DNA from: Pseudacidobacterium ailaaui
Lineage (GTDB): Bacteria; Acidobacteriota; Terriglobia; Terriglobales; Acidobacteriaceae
Length of the DNA stretch: 64,000 bases
NCBI RefSeq assembly: GCF_000688455.1
Contig: NZ_JIAL01000001.1
Span: 1,519,001-1,583,000 of the forward strand
Direction: 5' to 3'
Part shown: positions 29,501-37,276 of the stretch, piece after piece
Layout of the letters: each line of letters starts with the position of its first letter
How positions within the stretch are numbered: position 1 is the stretch's first letter
The notes under the pieces: generated by a model
The model's database searches: none
Told to the model about the DNA's origin: nothing
What the model saw: only the letters and a program-made list of their open reading frames with translations
Made by a program: the position numbers and the translations under genes

Positions 29501-29785
29501 CTTCCCTGCGCTTGAGGTCGAGTACACATACTCAACGCCGGGGACCTCGTGCATGAGGCCCTCAATTGGGACCGTGACCCGCTGCTCGATTTCAGCCGGA
29601 GAGGCCCCGGGCATGGTCGTGATGATGTCGAGCATCGGGACGACGATCTGCGGCTCTTCTTCTCGCGGAATGGCGAGAATGGCCCATAGGCCCAGCATCA
29701 ACGATGCGAGGACAAGGAGTGGTGTCAGCGGGGACGGAAGAAATGTGCGGGCCAGACGACCGGCCACGCCCAGCTTCTGGGTCAT
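26561..29785 (-). CDS. RND efflux pump permease, AcrB/HAE-like
   Basis: A 1074-residue inner-membrane proton-driven exporter with the usual duplicated six-helix halves and large periplasmic loops. It begins with [20 protein letters not shown] and [16 protein letters not shown], the N-terminal marks of this AcrB-like branch. Helix 4 has [19 protein letters not shown] with the Asp pair, the multidrug-type motif rather than the DFG-VDG of metal pumps. It overlaps the adaptor gene upstream and the DUF2892 gene downstream by 4 bp each. The substrate is unknown; the surrounding sigma factor and bd oxidase hint at a stress-inducible role. Confidence 0.9.
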   Translation of the reverse strand: MTQKLGVAGRLARTFLPSPLTPLLVLASLMLGLWAILAIPREEEPQIVVPMLDIITTMPGASPAEIEQRVTVPIEGLMHEVPGVEYVYSTSSAGKSLVVVRFLVGTPQQEALVRVDEKLNSGQEHLPPEASRPLVRARSIDDVPILSLTLWGEHYDAGQLRQFADEVQFQVRQIPDVAETDVIGGQPREVRVLLDSGKLAAYGISPASVLAHLQAANARVDAGQFAQDNRLIRVDAGNFFSSSQEVGDTVLAVDHGRPVSLRDVASQILDGPAEPSNYVLFGTAKAGGGPQQWPAVTITVAKRKGTNATVIANAVLRRVQEMQGSSLPADLHITTTRDYGVTAKQKSDTLLEHLLLATFSVTLLMALALGWRESGVVLLAIPVTLALTLAVFYFLGYTLNRVTLFALIFSIGILVDDAIVIVENMVRHFRLPQNAGRPLKEVAIESVAEVGNPTILATFAVIAAILPMAFVHGLMGPYMRPIPVGASAAMLFSLLVAFVVSPWAALRLLGSHLQSSDKRAGQQEGWTTRLYRRIMSPLIYNRRTRWIFLAGVVSLLLLAMALVPLHLVLVKMLPFDNKSEFQVVLNMPDGTPLEQTTRVAQALGSYLGQQPEVLDYQIYAGTSGPYNFNGLVRHYYMRQDANHADIQVNLLPANQRRLQSHQLAKRLRPELVKIAAAYGGRVQVSEVPPGPPVIQTLVAEIYGPDLSGQIQLARKVKAIFASTPGVVDTDWYVEDPQPKLIMQVDAAKAALHGISVSDVTQALSLAVSGAPAGLLHTQNTREMVPLVVEFSRPERSSEQALESIQLRSSDGTLVSLRELVNVRQTTLGPSIYHKNLRRVVYVTGDVSGDEESPVYAILKMNKQLDALKLPAGYTLARYNANQPESTDHYAMKWDGEWHITIEVFRDLGLAFAVVLVLLYVLLVGWFRSFAVPLIIMAPIPLTLVGILPAHAMTGAFFTATSMIGFIAGAGIIVRNSIILVDFIELRRRQGLPLAEAVVDAGAVRFRPMLLTAAAVVVGAGVILTDPIFQGLALSLIAGEVASTLLSRLAVPVLYFMLHARNPHSSQPFTKGATA

Positions 29786-30885
29786 TGCAGCACCTCAATC
29801 TTCTTCCCAGAGAGGTCTTGGTCGCCGGGGGCATCCACGAGGGTTTCGCCAGAATTGAGCCCGGAGAGGACGGAGACGGACCCATCCGAGGTATTCCCTG
29901 TGGTGACATAGCGCAATTGTGCAGTTCCCTGCGCGTCCACCACGTAGACGTAAGACAGGGACCCTCGGGTCACCAGCGCCGTCTCCGGGATCGTGATGAC
30001 GGTGTGCGTTCCATTCGCAATCCATGCGGAGGCGAACATGCCCGGCTTCAGTCCTGGGGAGGGAGGCAGATTGAGCTTGACAACAAAACTCCGGGTGGAG
30101 GGGTCGGCAGCCGGAACGGTGCGGTCGACCGTGGCTGTGATTTTGTTTGCGCCCGCTCCTGGGACCTCTACCGGGACACTCTGGCCCGGATGCACAGCAG
30201 CGATCAGCGACTCATCCACGTGAATGTCGAGTTGCAACGGCCCTGCTTTGTCCAGTTGCAGCAGGGGTGCTCCGGGCAGGGCGAGCGTGCCCGGGTCTGC
30301 GAGCCGGAGGGTGATCACACCGGCAAAAGGAGCACGCAGATGAGCATGGTCCTGCTCGGTTCTTGCGGCCTGCAGCACGGCCTGGGCGGCCTGGACCTGC
30401 GCCTTCAAGGCGGAGAGGCGCTGCTGCGCTGCCTGCGCGTGTTTTTCCACCTCATCGAACTCCTGCGGGCTGACGCTTTTCTCCTGTTGCAGAAGCTTGT
30501 AACGCGCCAGAGTGCCCACGGCCAGGTCGGCCTCTGATTGCGCGGCCTGTTGCTGGTCCCGGGCAGCAGCCAGGGCGGCCTGCGCCTGGGCCGTGCCGGC
30601 GCGGAGGGTCTGGTCATCAAGAACCAGCAGCAGTTGTCCGGCATGTACAGTGTCTCCTTCGCGCACCAGAACATTCAGGATGCGGGCGGAGATTTGGGCC
30701 GAGATGACGGCCGTGTCTCGGGCATGAATGGTTCCCGTCACACGCACCCACTGCGGCGCTTCGACTGCGCGGCTCTGGACTTCATGAGCGCGGACGACAG
30801 AAGACGCAGACGAGGAGGCCGGGGAAGGTCCATGACAACCCAGGCCGGACAGCAAGGCAAGGGAGGAAAAGAGAACGGCTTTCAT
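29782..30885 (-). CDS. RND pump periplasmic adaptor (HlyD family) lipoprotein
   Basis: With the ATG at 30885 the protein has 367 residues and a lipobox in the signal ([11 protein letters not shown], Cys at about residue 17). This ATG forms an ATGA overlap with the stop of the TolC gene, which decides the start against an upstream ATG at 30975. The lipoyl-like halves are [19 protein letters not shown]-like near residue 60 and [20 protein letters not shown]-like near 190, flanking an Ala/Gln-rich coiled coil of about 100 residues. It bridges the pump and the outer-membrane channel encoded on either side. Confidence 0.9.
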   Translation of the reverse strand: MKAVLFSSLALLSGLGCHGPSPASSSASSVVRAHEVQSRAVEAPQWVRVTGTIHARDTAVISAQISARILNVLVREGDTVHAGQLLLVLDDQTLRAGTAQAQAALAAARDQQQAAQSEADLAVGTLARYKLLQQEKSVSPQEFDEVEKHAQAAQQRLSALKAQVQAAQAVLQAARTEQDHAHLRAPFAGVITLRLADPGTLALPGAPLLQLDKAGPLQLDIHVDESLIAAVHPGQSVPVEVPGAGANKITATVDRTVPAADPSTRSFVVKLNLPPSPGLKPGMFASAWIANGTHTVITIPETALVTRGSLSYVYVVDAQGTAQLRYVTTGNTSDGSVSVLSGLNSGETLVDAPGDQDLSGKKIEVLQ

Positions 30886-32237
30886 TGCAGGTCCTCCGTG
30901 GATCCAGGCGTGAGAGATCCGGTCGCATAAAGCAACCGGGCATGCGCCATCGCGTTGTTGTACACAGCAAACCAATATTGGTTCTGGTTCTGCCGCTGCG
31001 CATCTTCGGCGCGCAACAGATCGGTGATGGTGGCCAGTCCGGCCTCATAGCGGTTGCGCGTGATGCGCAGTGCCTCAGCGGCCTGTTCCAGGGCGGCCTG
31101 CGCGGTCTCCAGTGAACGGGCCGCGGTCTGCTGCTGGGAGTGGGCGCGGCTGATGGCCAGGCGGAGCTGTTGTTCCGCAGCCTGCAGGTTGGCCTGCGCT
31201 TTGCGCTGCAGCGCGACCTGTTCTGCCAGGTCCGCACGTTTTGCCAGAGGCAGAATGTCCAGGTCCATGCGGACACCCACCACCCAGTTGTTTCCGCCGG
31301 GTCCGGCAAAAGAGGGGCGGTCCATTTCCCAGGTCCCATAAGTTTTGATCTCCGGGGCAAAGCTGGCTTTCGCAGCTTTCACCGCAGCGTGCTGGGCGGA
31401 AAGCCCTTCGTCCAGGGCGCGAAGATCGGGACGTGCCTTGAGCCCGGAAGCGATTTCATCGGCGAGTACGCCAGCGGGGAAATGGCGGGGCACAATCGGT
31501 TGCAGGGCAGGGCGTGGAACAAGAGGATGACCGATGGCGGTTTCCAGTTCCGACCAGGCCGTGTCCAGATCGCCCTCAGCGGCAATCCGATCCTGGCGCC
31601 TCTGGGCCAGATTGACCTGCGCAGCCATAAGGTCAGATTCGACGGCCAGGCCAGCCCTGACCCGAGTTTGTACCGTATCCAGCAGGGCCTGTGCCGTGTC
31701 ACACTCATGGTCCGCCAGCTCGGATTGCTTCTGCGCATAAAGCACTGACTGATACGCCTGCACGACGTCGAGGACGACCCGCTGTTGGACGGCACCATCC
31801 TGAGCGGCAGCACCCTTTCGGGCAAAATCGGAAGAGCGGACCTGGTCTTCCGTCTTCAGCCAGTCAAAAACAGTCCAGGTGCCGGTGAATCGGGTGGCGA
31901 AGTTTCCCAGGGGAGAGGGGCGGTTGAGCGCGTCCAGTGCGAAGTCAGATTGGGTAAAGCGCTGCTGCCGCAGTCTGGTGCCGAAAGCATAGACCGGGTC
32001 ATTGCCGCGCGTCGCGTCCTCGGTGAAGTCCAGACGGGGAAAGAGCGCGGTGCGGGCGAGTGCAGCGCGCGCCTCGGCCAGACTGACGTCGGCGCGGGAG
32101 GCAGCGGTCAGCGGACTTTGTTCCAGTGCAAGGCGGACGGCCTGTGGCAGGGTCAAAGTCTCCTGCTGGCCCTTGGCCGCGGCCACCCCCAGCAGGAAGC
32201 TCCAAGCAAGTAGACCTGTCAATCTTTGGATGTTCAC
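30882..32237 (-). CDS. TolC-family outer-membrane efflux protein
   Basis: A 451-residue outer-membrane channel with signal peptide (about residues 1-23) and two OEP repeats; the mature part starts with TLTLPQAVRLALEQSPLTAA, the usual first helix of the family. The start is a GTG at 32237 with AGGTG 6 bases upstream. It is the first gene of a tripartite pump operon and stands 126 bp downstream of the ECF sigma factor gene in the same direction. Confidence 0.88.
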   Translation of the reverse strand: MNIQRLTGLLAWSFLLGVAAAKGQQETLTLPQAVRLALEQSPLTAASRADVSLAEARAALARTALFPRLDFTEDATRGNDPVYAFGTRLRQQRFTQSDFALDALNRPSPLGNFATRFTGTWTVFDWLKTEDQVRSSDFARKGAAAQDGAVQQRVVLDVVQAYQSVLYAQKQSELADHECDTAQALLDTVQTRVRAGLAVESDLMAAQVNLAQRRQDRIAAEGDLDTAWSELETAIGHPLVPRPALQPIVPRHFPAGVLADEIASGLKARPDLRALDEGLSAQHAAVKAAKASFAPEIKTYGTWEMDRPSFAGPGGNNWVVGVRMDLDILPLAKRADLAEQVALQRKAQANLQAAEQQLRLAISRAHSQQQTAARSLETAQAALEQAAEALRITRNRYEAGLATITDLLRAEDAQRQNQNQYWFAVYNNAMAHARLLYATGSLTPGSTEDLQ

Positions 32238-32328
32238 TCTACACCTGTCCTCTGCAGTGCGGGCACCCGGAGCGGTGATCTGCTCACGGAGGGCCGCACT
32301 TCTGCTGAAAAGTGTTGTTCACCCGAAC

Positions 32329-32355
32329 AAAGACAAAAGCGGGAAAAACGTTACA
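32329..32355 (-). promoter_or_regulatory. Possible ECF-type promoter before the pump operon
   Basis: On the minus strand TGTAAC (32355-32350) followed after 15 bp by GTCTTT (32334-32329) resembles ECF sigma promoters, whose -35 element usually has an AAC core. It sits in the 126-bp gap between the sigma factor gene and the first pump gene. The match is by eye and weak on the -10 side. Confidence 0.3.
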
Positions 32356-32363
32356 GAAAAATT

Positions 32364-33374
32364 TCAAAGCGGGTGCGGCGAAGACGGGTGCTGAAGCAGG
32401 CGCAGATACTCTTCCGTAAGCTGACGCCGGAGCGCGGCGCCCAGGTGGTCTTTTGTCGGCAGGTCCAGCGAACGGCAGCGGTCTATGGCCCTCTTCAGGT
32501 CCTGAATAAACAGCACACACTGTGGACAGGCCTCAATGTGGTCCTGGAGCTCGGTGCAATCTTTTTGAGGCAGCCGGCCGTCGAGATAGTCCGAGAGATT
32601 GGCAAAGATTTCGTGGCAGGCCGGTACACGTCCGGAACGCTGGCTCCTGGATTTTGCACTGCGTTTGCGGGCCGTCTTTCCGGACGTGGACCGATGACGG
32701 GAGAGTTGCTGGCGCACAAGCAGCCGTGCCCGATGCAGACGTACGCGGACGGTCCCGGGCTTCAGAGAGAGCACTTGCGCAATCTGCTCCGTATCGAGGT
32801 CCTCCATATCATGGAGCACAAGCACGATACGGTAGGGCAGTGGAAGGCCGAGGACCGCTTCCTGTACCGTCTTCAGGTCCTGCCTCCGAATCGACTCCGA
32901 CTCCGGGTCTGAGGAGGCCCCAGTGCGCAAGGCCTCCAGTTCATCTTTGTCGGGCATCAGCTCTTCGAGGGTGAGAAGGCGCAATGGATGCGGGGACTTG
33001 CGCCGCTTCCGCCAGCAGCGGCGTTTGGCCGCTGTATAGAGCCAGACAGAAAGGGCACGGGGCTCCCGTATCTTTGCCAGATGTGGAAGTGAGCTGACCA
33101 GCACGTCCTGCATGGTGTCTTCTGCGTCCTGATGGTGCCCGCAGATTTTCATGCTGAAAGAGAAAAGGGTCTGCTGCAGGAGCCGGATGGCCTCCTGAAC
33201 ATTCTGAGGGCCGGGTTTCTGTAAATAGGTGACTGCCTGCTCCAGCTCCGGACGCATAAACCTCAAAGTTGCTTCAGGTTTTTGAGAAGCAATTGCCTCT
33301 TCTATTGTGTCAGGCACTCTCTTGTGAGGCAAAAGAGCATCTCGGAGAGGTGGTAAGCACCACTTATAAGACAT
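32364..33374 (-). CDS. ECF-family sigma factor fused to a C-terminal zinc-binding anti-sigma-like domain
   Basis: With the ATG at 33374 the protein has 336 residues. Sigma region 2 is about residues 66-130 (GHHQDAEDTMQDVLVSSL, then SVWLYTAAKRRCWRKRRK), region 4 is about 165-230 (VLGLPLPYRIVLVLHDMEDL ... KPGTVRVRLHRAR). After a basic linker comes a zf-HC2/ZAS-like segment (HEIFANLSDYLDGRLP, then HIEACPQCVLF), the zinc motif of anti-sigma factors. Sensor and sigma factor therefore sit in one chain. The frame is open further upstream to 33671 but would overlap the divergent gene at 33442. Its position ahead of the pump-bd operon suggests it controls it. The start is not supported by a strong ribosome site. 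Confidence 0.8.
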   Translation of the reverse strand: MSYKWCLPPLRDALLPHKRVPDTIEEAIASQKPEATLRFMRPELEQAVTYLQKPGPQNVQEAIRLLQQTLFSFSMKICGHHQDAEDTMQDVLVSSLPHLAKIREPRALSVWLYTAAKRRCWRKRRKSPHPLRLLTLEELMPDKDELEALRTGASSDPESESIRRQDLKTVQEAVLGLPLPYRIVLVLHDMEDLDTEQIAQVLSLKPGTVRVRLHRARLLVRQQLSRHRSTSGKTARKRSAKSRSQRSGRVPACHEIFANLSDYLDGRLPQKDCTELQDHIEACPQCVLFIQDLKRAIDRCRSLDLPTKDHLGAALRRQLTEEYLRLLQHPSSPHPL

Positions 33375-33392
33375 CCAGAATCGCGATTGGAC
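33363..33392 (+). promoter_or_regulatory. Shared motif, copy 1, upstream of the secreted-protein gene
   Basis: The palindrome CTTATAAG (33363-33370) is followed 12 bp later by GCGATTGGAC (33383-33392), 49 bp before the ATG at 33442. The same two elements recur at 34177-34199 before the oxidase operon. This copy also overlaps the 5' end of the divergent sigma factor gene. Confidence 0.35.
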
Positions 33393-33441
33393 GGCCGGAC
33401 CGAAGGGGGCGAAACTGGGTCCAGAAAAGAGAGGTAGAGCC

Positions 33442-34137
33442 ATGAAAACGATGAAGACTTCCATCCTGTCCCTCCTGGTGCTTGCACCTTTTGCTGCGCA
33501 GGCAGCTGTACAACCGCGCACAGCGCATATCGTGATCGAGTCGCCAGACACCCGGCCAGTGCTGGCGGAGGCGCATCCGGAAGCAATGTACTTATATGAC
33601 ACGAGCGACGGGAAGACTGTCTTGTATGTCGAGGCAGAAAATGGCCATGTGCTGGATGCCCTGGATGTCACAGACCCGGGACATATCCGGAGGCTTGCGC
33701 AAACAGAAGTCGCCGCAGCAGGTGCTTATGACTTTGTCGCGCCCGCCGGGTCCCAGGCTGTACTGGTCCGCTATCGGGATGGATCGGGGACAGCCCTGCT
33801 CCAGCTGAAGCGGTATACAAACCCCACATTGGAGCCGCTCCCTGATGCAGGAAGCTACACAAAGGCGGAGCCTTTCGGAGAAAGCGGCCTGCTGCTCTTT
33901 TCCCCGGACCGGTCCACCGGAGATGCCGGCAGGCGTTTTTCCCAGGCCCATACCTGCAAAGTCGTGGACACTCGCGGACCTCTCCAGTCCGTGCTGCTGG
34001 CGACAGTACCCGATGTGCGCCAGAGAGTATTGAAGAGCGATACAGGCACATTGTTTCTGCTCACCGGGGAGGGCGTAACGGTCATCCGCAGGCCGCGTGT
34101 CGAAGAGGAGCACCAGATTGCGGCCGAGGCGCAATAA
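33442..34137 (+). CDS. Hypothetical secreted protein, beta-propeller-like
   Basis: A 231-residue protein with a clear signal peptide (MKTMKTSILSLLVLAPFAAQ, cleavage near AQA-A). The mature part has regularly spaced short beta strands, such as KTVLYVEAENGHVLDALDVT and GTLFLLTGEGVTVIRRP, with the phrase DVTDPGHIRRLAQ reminiscent of LVIVD-type propeller repeats. A GAGAGG site stands 7 bases before the ATG. It is divergent from the ECF sigma factor gene and may be under its control; otherwise no function can be given. Confidence 0.6.
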   Translation: MKTMKTSILSLLVLAPFAAQAAVQPRTAHIVIESPDTRPVLAEAHPEAMYLYDTSDGKTVLYVEAENGHVLDALDVTDPGHIRRLAQTEVAAAGAYDFVAPAGSQAVLVRYRDGSGTALLQLKRYTNPTLEPLPDAGSYTKAEPFGESGLLLFSPDRSTGDAGRRFSQAHTCKVVDTRGPLQSVLLATVPDVRQRVLKSDTGTLFLLTGEGVTVIRRPRVEEEHQIAAEAQ

Positions 34138-34176
34138 GCCATGACCTGCCGTCGAACCGGCACCCGATCCTTATCC

Positions 34177-34199
34177 CTTATAAGGAATTGCGATTGGAC
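34177..34199 (+). promoter_or_regulatory. Shared motif, copy 2, upstream of the oxidase operon
   Basis: CTTATAAG (34177-34184, within the palindrome CCTTATAAGG) is followed 5 bp later by GCGATTGGAC (34190-34199), 61 bp before the ATG at 34261. The spacing between elements differs by 7 bp from copy 1, so only the GCGATTGGAC element may be functional. Confidence 0.35.
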
Positions 34200-34201
34200 A
34201 G

Positions 34202-34219
34202 GTGTTCCACGTGGAACAC
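34202..34219. promoter_or_regulatory. parS-like 18-bp perfect palindrome
   Basis: The sequence GTGTTCCACGTGGAACAC is a perfect palindrome. Its core TGTTCCACGTGGAACA differs from the widely conserved ParB-binding parS consensus TGTTTCACGTGAAACA only by one symmetric base pair, and that variant is known from Pseudomonas-type parS sites. It lies in the intergenic region before the oxidase operon, so a transcription-factor operator is the alternative. No parB gene is in the window. Confidence 0.6.
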
Positions 34220-34260
34220 ATCTTGAAATCAAAAGATGCGATGGGAATGAAGGAAGAGAG

Positions 34261-34443
34261 ATGAATGATCCAGCTGCACTCCATGAGCAACCAGTGCATC
34301 GCCTGAGTTTGCGTCAGAGGCTATTTGTTGGCCTGCTTCTTCTGCTGGGGGTAGTGCTCTCCTGGCTGATTGTCCGCTATGTAGACCCGACGACGGCCCA
34401 GTCGTCTCGGGTCTTTAACCAATCGCTTGAGGTCCGGGGATGA
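34261..34443 (+). CDS. Small membrane protein heading the cbb3 oxidase operon, 60 residues
   Basis: The protein begins MNDPAALHEQPVHRLSLRQR and has one membrane helix (about residues 21-39, LFVGLLLLLGVVLSWLIVRY) with a short outer tail. The ATG at 34261 follows AAGGAAGAG by 2-4 bases; a frame open from 34141 lacks such a site and would cross the palindrome. It overlaps the oxidase gene by ATGA (34440-34443). It could be an assembly or accessory subunit like the small Cco proteins; no family is recognised. Confidence 0.6.
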   Translation: MNDPAALHEQPVHRLSLRQRLFVGLLLLLGVVLSWLIVRYVDPTTAQSSRVFNQSLEVRG

Positions 34444-37079
34444 GCAGCAGCCAGAGCAGTCAACTGATTGCCGTCAGGCTGGTCCGGGCCCATGCAATCG
34501 CGGCTTTTTTCGGGCTCGTGGTCTCGGCCCTGTTTGGCCTGGCAGTATCGGTCAAATTCCACGTACCTGGGTTCCTGGGTGGTCATGGCTGGGACACCTG
34601 GGGGCGGCTCCGCTATGACCACACGCAGGGGATCCTTTACGCCTGGCTGGGGAACGCTTTTCTCGCATTTCTTTACTATGCGGCCCCGTTGTTGACCCGA
34701 AGGCCGATCACCAGCGTACGGCTGGGGTGGACGATTTTCTGGCTGTGGAACCTGGCCGCTGTATGTGGAGGATGGAGTCTGGTGTTGGCCGGACAGGGCC
34801 AGCCACTGGAATGGGCCGAATTTCCACTGGCGGTCGCGGCCGTGATCGAGCTGTGTCTGTTACTGCTGGTGGTCCAGTTCGGGCTGCCGTTCTGGAAGTG
34901 CGATGCCTCGGAACTCTATGTTTCCGGATGGTATTTCCTGGGCGGGCTGACTTTTACTGCGCTGGCGTATCCGGTAGGCAATATCCTGCCGCATCTGTTG
35001 CCTGGCGCGATGGGCGCAGCGTTCAGCGGACTCTGGATCCACGATGCCGTGGGGGTCTTTGTGACTCCTCTGGCGACAGCCATTGCATACTTTGTAATTC
35101 CAGCGGTGACCCGCAAGCCCATCTACAGCCATTTCTACTCGATGATTGGTTTCTGGCTGCTGTTTCTGGTTTATCCGCTGAACGGCATCCATCATTATGT
35201 TTACTCCTCGCTGCCGATGGGGGCACAACATGCTTCAGAAGTGGCATCCATCTATCAGGGCATTGATGTCATTCTGGTGGTCACCAACCTTCTGCTTTCC
35301 CTTGTGATTGCGAAGGACGGGGCGGTGGCGCGGGACATCCCTCTGCGTTTTGTGTGGACCAGCGTGGTGCTTTATCTGGTGGTGAGCATCCAGGGGTCCA
35401 TCCAGGCGGTGATGGCGTTCAACAGCTATATTCATTTCACCGACTGGGTCATTGGTCATTCACATCTGGCCATGATTGGCTTTGCCTCCTTTGCTGCGAT
35501 GGGCGGGCTGGCCCATGTATGGCAGAGGGTCCCCGGGGTGCGTCTCAACCAGCGCGCGCTGGCATGGTCATACTGGCTGCTGGTGATTGGGTTGGGACTA
35601 ATGGTGCTGGACCTGACCGCAGCCGGTCTGGTCCAGGCCGATCTATGGCGCCAGCATCTGCCCTGGATGGAGTCGGTGCGCACCTCCCGGAGCTACTGGG
35701 TCTTCCGAAGCTTTGATGGGGGCCTGTTGCTTGCTGGCTTCGTCCTGTTTGGTGCAAGCTTCTTCAGCGGAGAGCGCAGCAAAGAGGCTGCTCCAGGCTG
35801 GACCGCGCCTGAGTACGGAAGTCCGGGCACGCAGAGGGCCGACATCTGGATCCGCCTGGCGAATGGGGCGACCTTTGGTGCTGGTCTGGTCTTCTTCGTC
35901 CTTTCCTTTCTTGCGCTCGGGGTCTTTCCGGCCATACGGTTACACCGAAAAATCGTCGAGACAACACCCTCCGGAGTGCGCGTTGGCCTGTCGGCCGAGG
36001 AAAAGCACGGCGAGGTCCTTTATGGCGAGAATGGTTGCGCCTATTGTCATACCGAGCAGGTGCGCTTTACGCCCGCCGACCGCTGGCGCTTTGGCCGACC
36101 GACGGAAGCATGGGAGACGCAAGAGGAGTATCCGCAGATGTGGGGCACGCGACGGATCGGGCCGGACCTCGCGCGTGAATCCGGAAAGCGTACAAAGGAC
36201 TGGCAACTGGTCCATCTTTATGATCCGCGCTACGTAGTCCCCGATTCTGTGATGCCAGGGTATCCGTGGCTCTTCCAGGGTGGTCCGGACCGGCCTACCA
36301 AGGATGCTCTTGACCTGATTGCTTATGTGGAGTCGCTCGGGCGAGCAGCAGCACAAGCCGCAAAGGACGAGAGGGCCGCTCCTGCTGCCGGCAACGCAAG
36401 TGTTGCATGGATGCCGATGCAAGTGCATGACGATACCCGGAATTTTCCCGCAGAAGAACTGGAGGAGGGCCGGGCCGTGTATCTGGCAAACTGCTCAGGC
36501 TGTCATGGAGCGGATGGACGTGCCGATTCTCCCGGCGGGCGCGCCTTGCGTCCTGTGGCATTCAATTTGAGGGGTTTTCTGTTAAAGCCAGAAACCGTCT
36601 GGAGCGCTCTGCAGAATGGCGTGCCAGGTACGGCCATGCCGGCATGGAACGATCTGCCCCCGGCGCAGTTCAAGGCTGTTGGCGAATATGTGCAGACACT
36701 GGCCCGTGTTTCGGATTTGCCTGCGGACGAGCTCTGGGCCTCAACCGAGGTCCTGATGGAAGCAGGCAAGCGCATTTTTGAGACCCACTGTGTACGTTGT
36801 CACGGTGAGTCCGGAGGAGGGGACGGCCCGGATGCAGCCCAATTTCTTCCCCGGCCTGCAAACTTTCACGAGATGTTGCCTTCCTATGACGGAGGAGCGC
36901 GGGCGATCCATGAAGGAGTGCCGGGCAGCGGGATGCCGGCGTGGCCGCTGCTGACCCCGGCCGAGATCCAGGCGGTGACCTACTACATTCGCTCGCTGTA
37001 TCAGGGACCCAGTCCGTCTGCGCCGGCAACTGTGAAAGGCGTCACGCACGCTCAGATGGGAATGGAGATGGAGCCATGA
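34440..37079 (+). CDS. Fused cbb3-type cytochrome c oxidase: CcoN, CcoO and diheme CcoP-like parts in one chain
   Basis: An 879-residue heme-copper oxidase. Residues 1-500 are subunit I with about 12 or more membrane helices: H61 and H342 as low-spin heme ligands, H201, H251 and H252 as CuB ligands, H340 for the high-spin heme and Y245 placed six residues before H251 as is the cross-linked Tyr of CcoN. Residues 515-640 are a CcoO-like cytochrome c (C533-x-x-C536-H537 in CAYCHTEQVRF, axial Met in SVMPGYPWLF at 605). Two more cytochrome c domains have C685-C688-H689 and C784-C787-H788, equal to the diheme CcoP. These parts normally come from three genes. It takes electrons from c-type cytochromes and reduces oxygen at high affinity. 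Both ends overlap neighbours by 4 bp. Confidence 0.9.
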   Translation: MSSSQSSQLIAVRLVRAHAIAAFFGLVVSALFGLAVSVKFHVPGFLGGHGWDTWGRLRYDHTQGILYAWLGNAFLAFLYYAAPLLTRRPITSVRLGWTIFWLWNLAAVCGGWSLVLAGQGQPLEWAEFPLAVAAVIELCLLLLVVQFGLPFWKCDASELYVSGWYFLGGLTFTALAYPVGNILPHLLPGAMGAAFSGLWIHDAVGVFVTPLATAIAYFVIPAVTRKPIYSHFYSMIGFWLLFLVYPLNGIHHYVYSSLPMGAQHASEVASIYQGIDVILVVTNLLLSLVIAKDGAVARDIPLRFVWTSVVLYLVVSIQGSIQAVMAFNSYIHFTDWVIGHSHLAMIGFASFAAMGGLAHVWQRVPGVRLNQRALAWSYWLLVIGLGLMVLDLTAAGLVQADLWRQHLPWMESVRTSRSYWVFRSFDGGLLLAGFVLFGASFFSGERSKEAAPGWTAPEYGSPGTQRADIWIRLANGATFGAGLVFFVLSFLALGVFPAIRLHRKIVETTPSGVRVGLSAEEKHGEVLYGENGCAYCHTEQVRFTPADRWRFGRPTEAWETQEEYPQMWGTRRIGPDLARESGKRTKDWQLVHLYDPRYVVPDSVMPGYPWLFQGGPDRPTKDALDLIAYVESLGRAAAQAAKDERAAPAAGNASVAWMPMQVHDDTRNFPAEELEEGRAVYLANCSGCHGADGRADSPGGRALRPVAFNLRGFLLKPETVWSALQNGVPGTAMPAWNDLPPAQFKAVGEYVQTLARVSDLPADELWASTEVLMEAGKRIFETHCVRCHGESGGGDGPDAAQFLPRPANFHEMLPSYDGGARAIHEGVPGSGMPAWPLLTPAEIQAVTYYIRSLYQGPSPSAPATVKGVTHAQMGMEMEP

Positions 37080-37276
37080 TTGCCGGTCTGATCGGGGCCA
37101 TTACGGCCCTTCTCCTGCTGTTTATTTTCTGGCGCGGCCGGTCTTCCAATCTGAAGGAGCGCTTTGAACGTCCCAAATTTCAATTCCTGAAGAACCTTGG
37201 GGTCGCCAGGTCTGGTCAGGAAGCACAACAACACAAAACCGAACAGGAGAAAACACATGCAAAACATGAGCCGTAG
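37076..37276 (+). CDS. Small CcoQ-like membrane protein, 66 residues
   Basis: It starts MIAGLIGAITALLLLFIFWR with one membrane helix followed by a basic and then very polar tail (QQHKTEQEKTHAKHEP). The ATG at 37076 overlaps the oxidase TGA as ATGA. Size, topology and place right after the oxidase match the CcoQ/FixQ kind of small subunit, though sequence similarity is too short to prove it. Its last 20 bases overlap the next gene. Confidence 0.6.
   Translation: MIAGLIGAITALLLLFIFWRGRSSNLKERFERPKFQFLKNLGVARSGQEAQQHKTEQEKTHAKHEP

Noticed and set aside
33374-33671. A longer N-terminus for the ECF sigma factor
   Set aside because: It would cover the divergent signal-peptide gene at 33442 and adds Ser/Arg/Cys-rich sequence unlike any sigma region.
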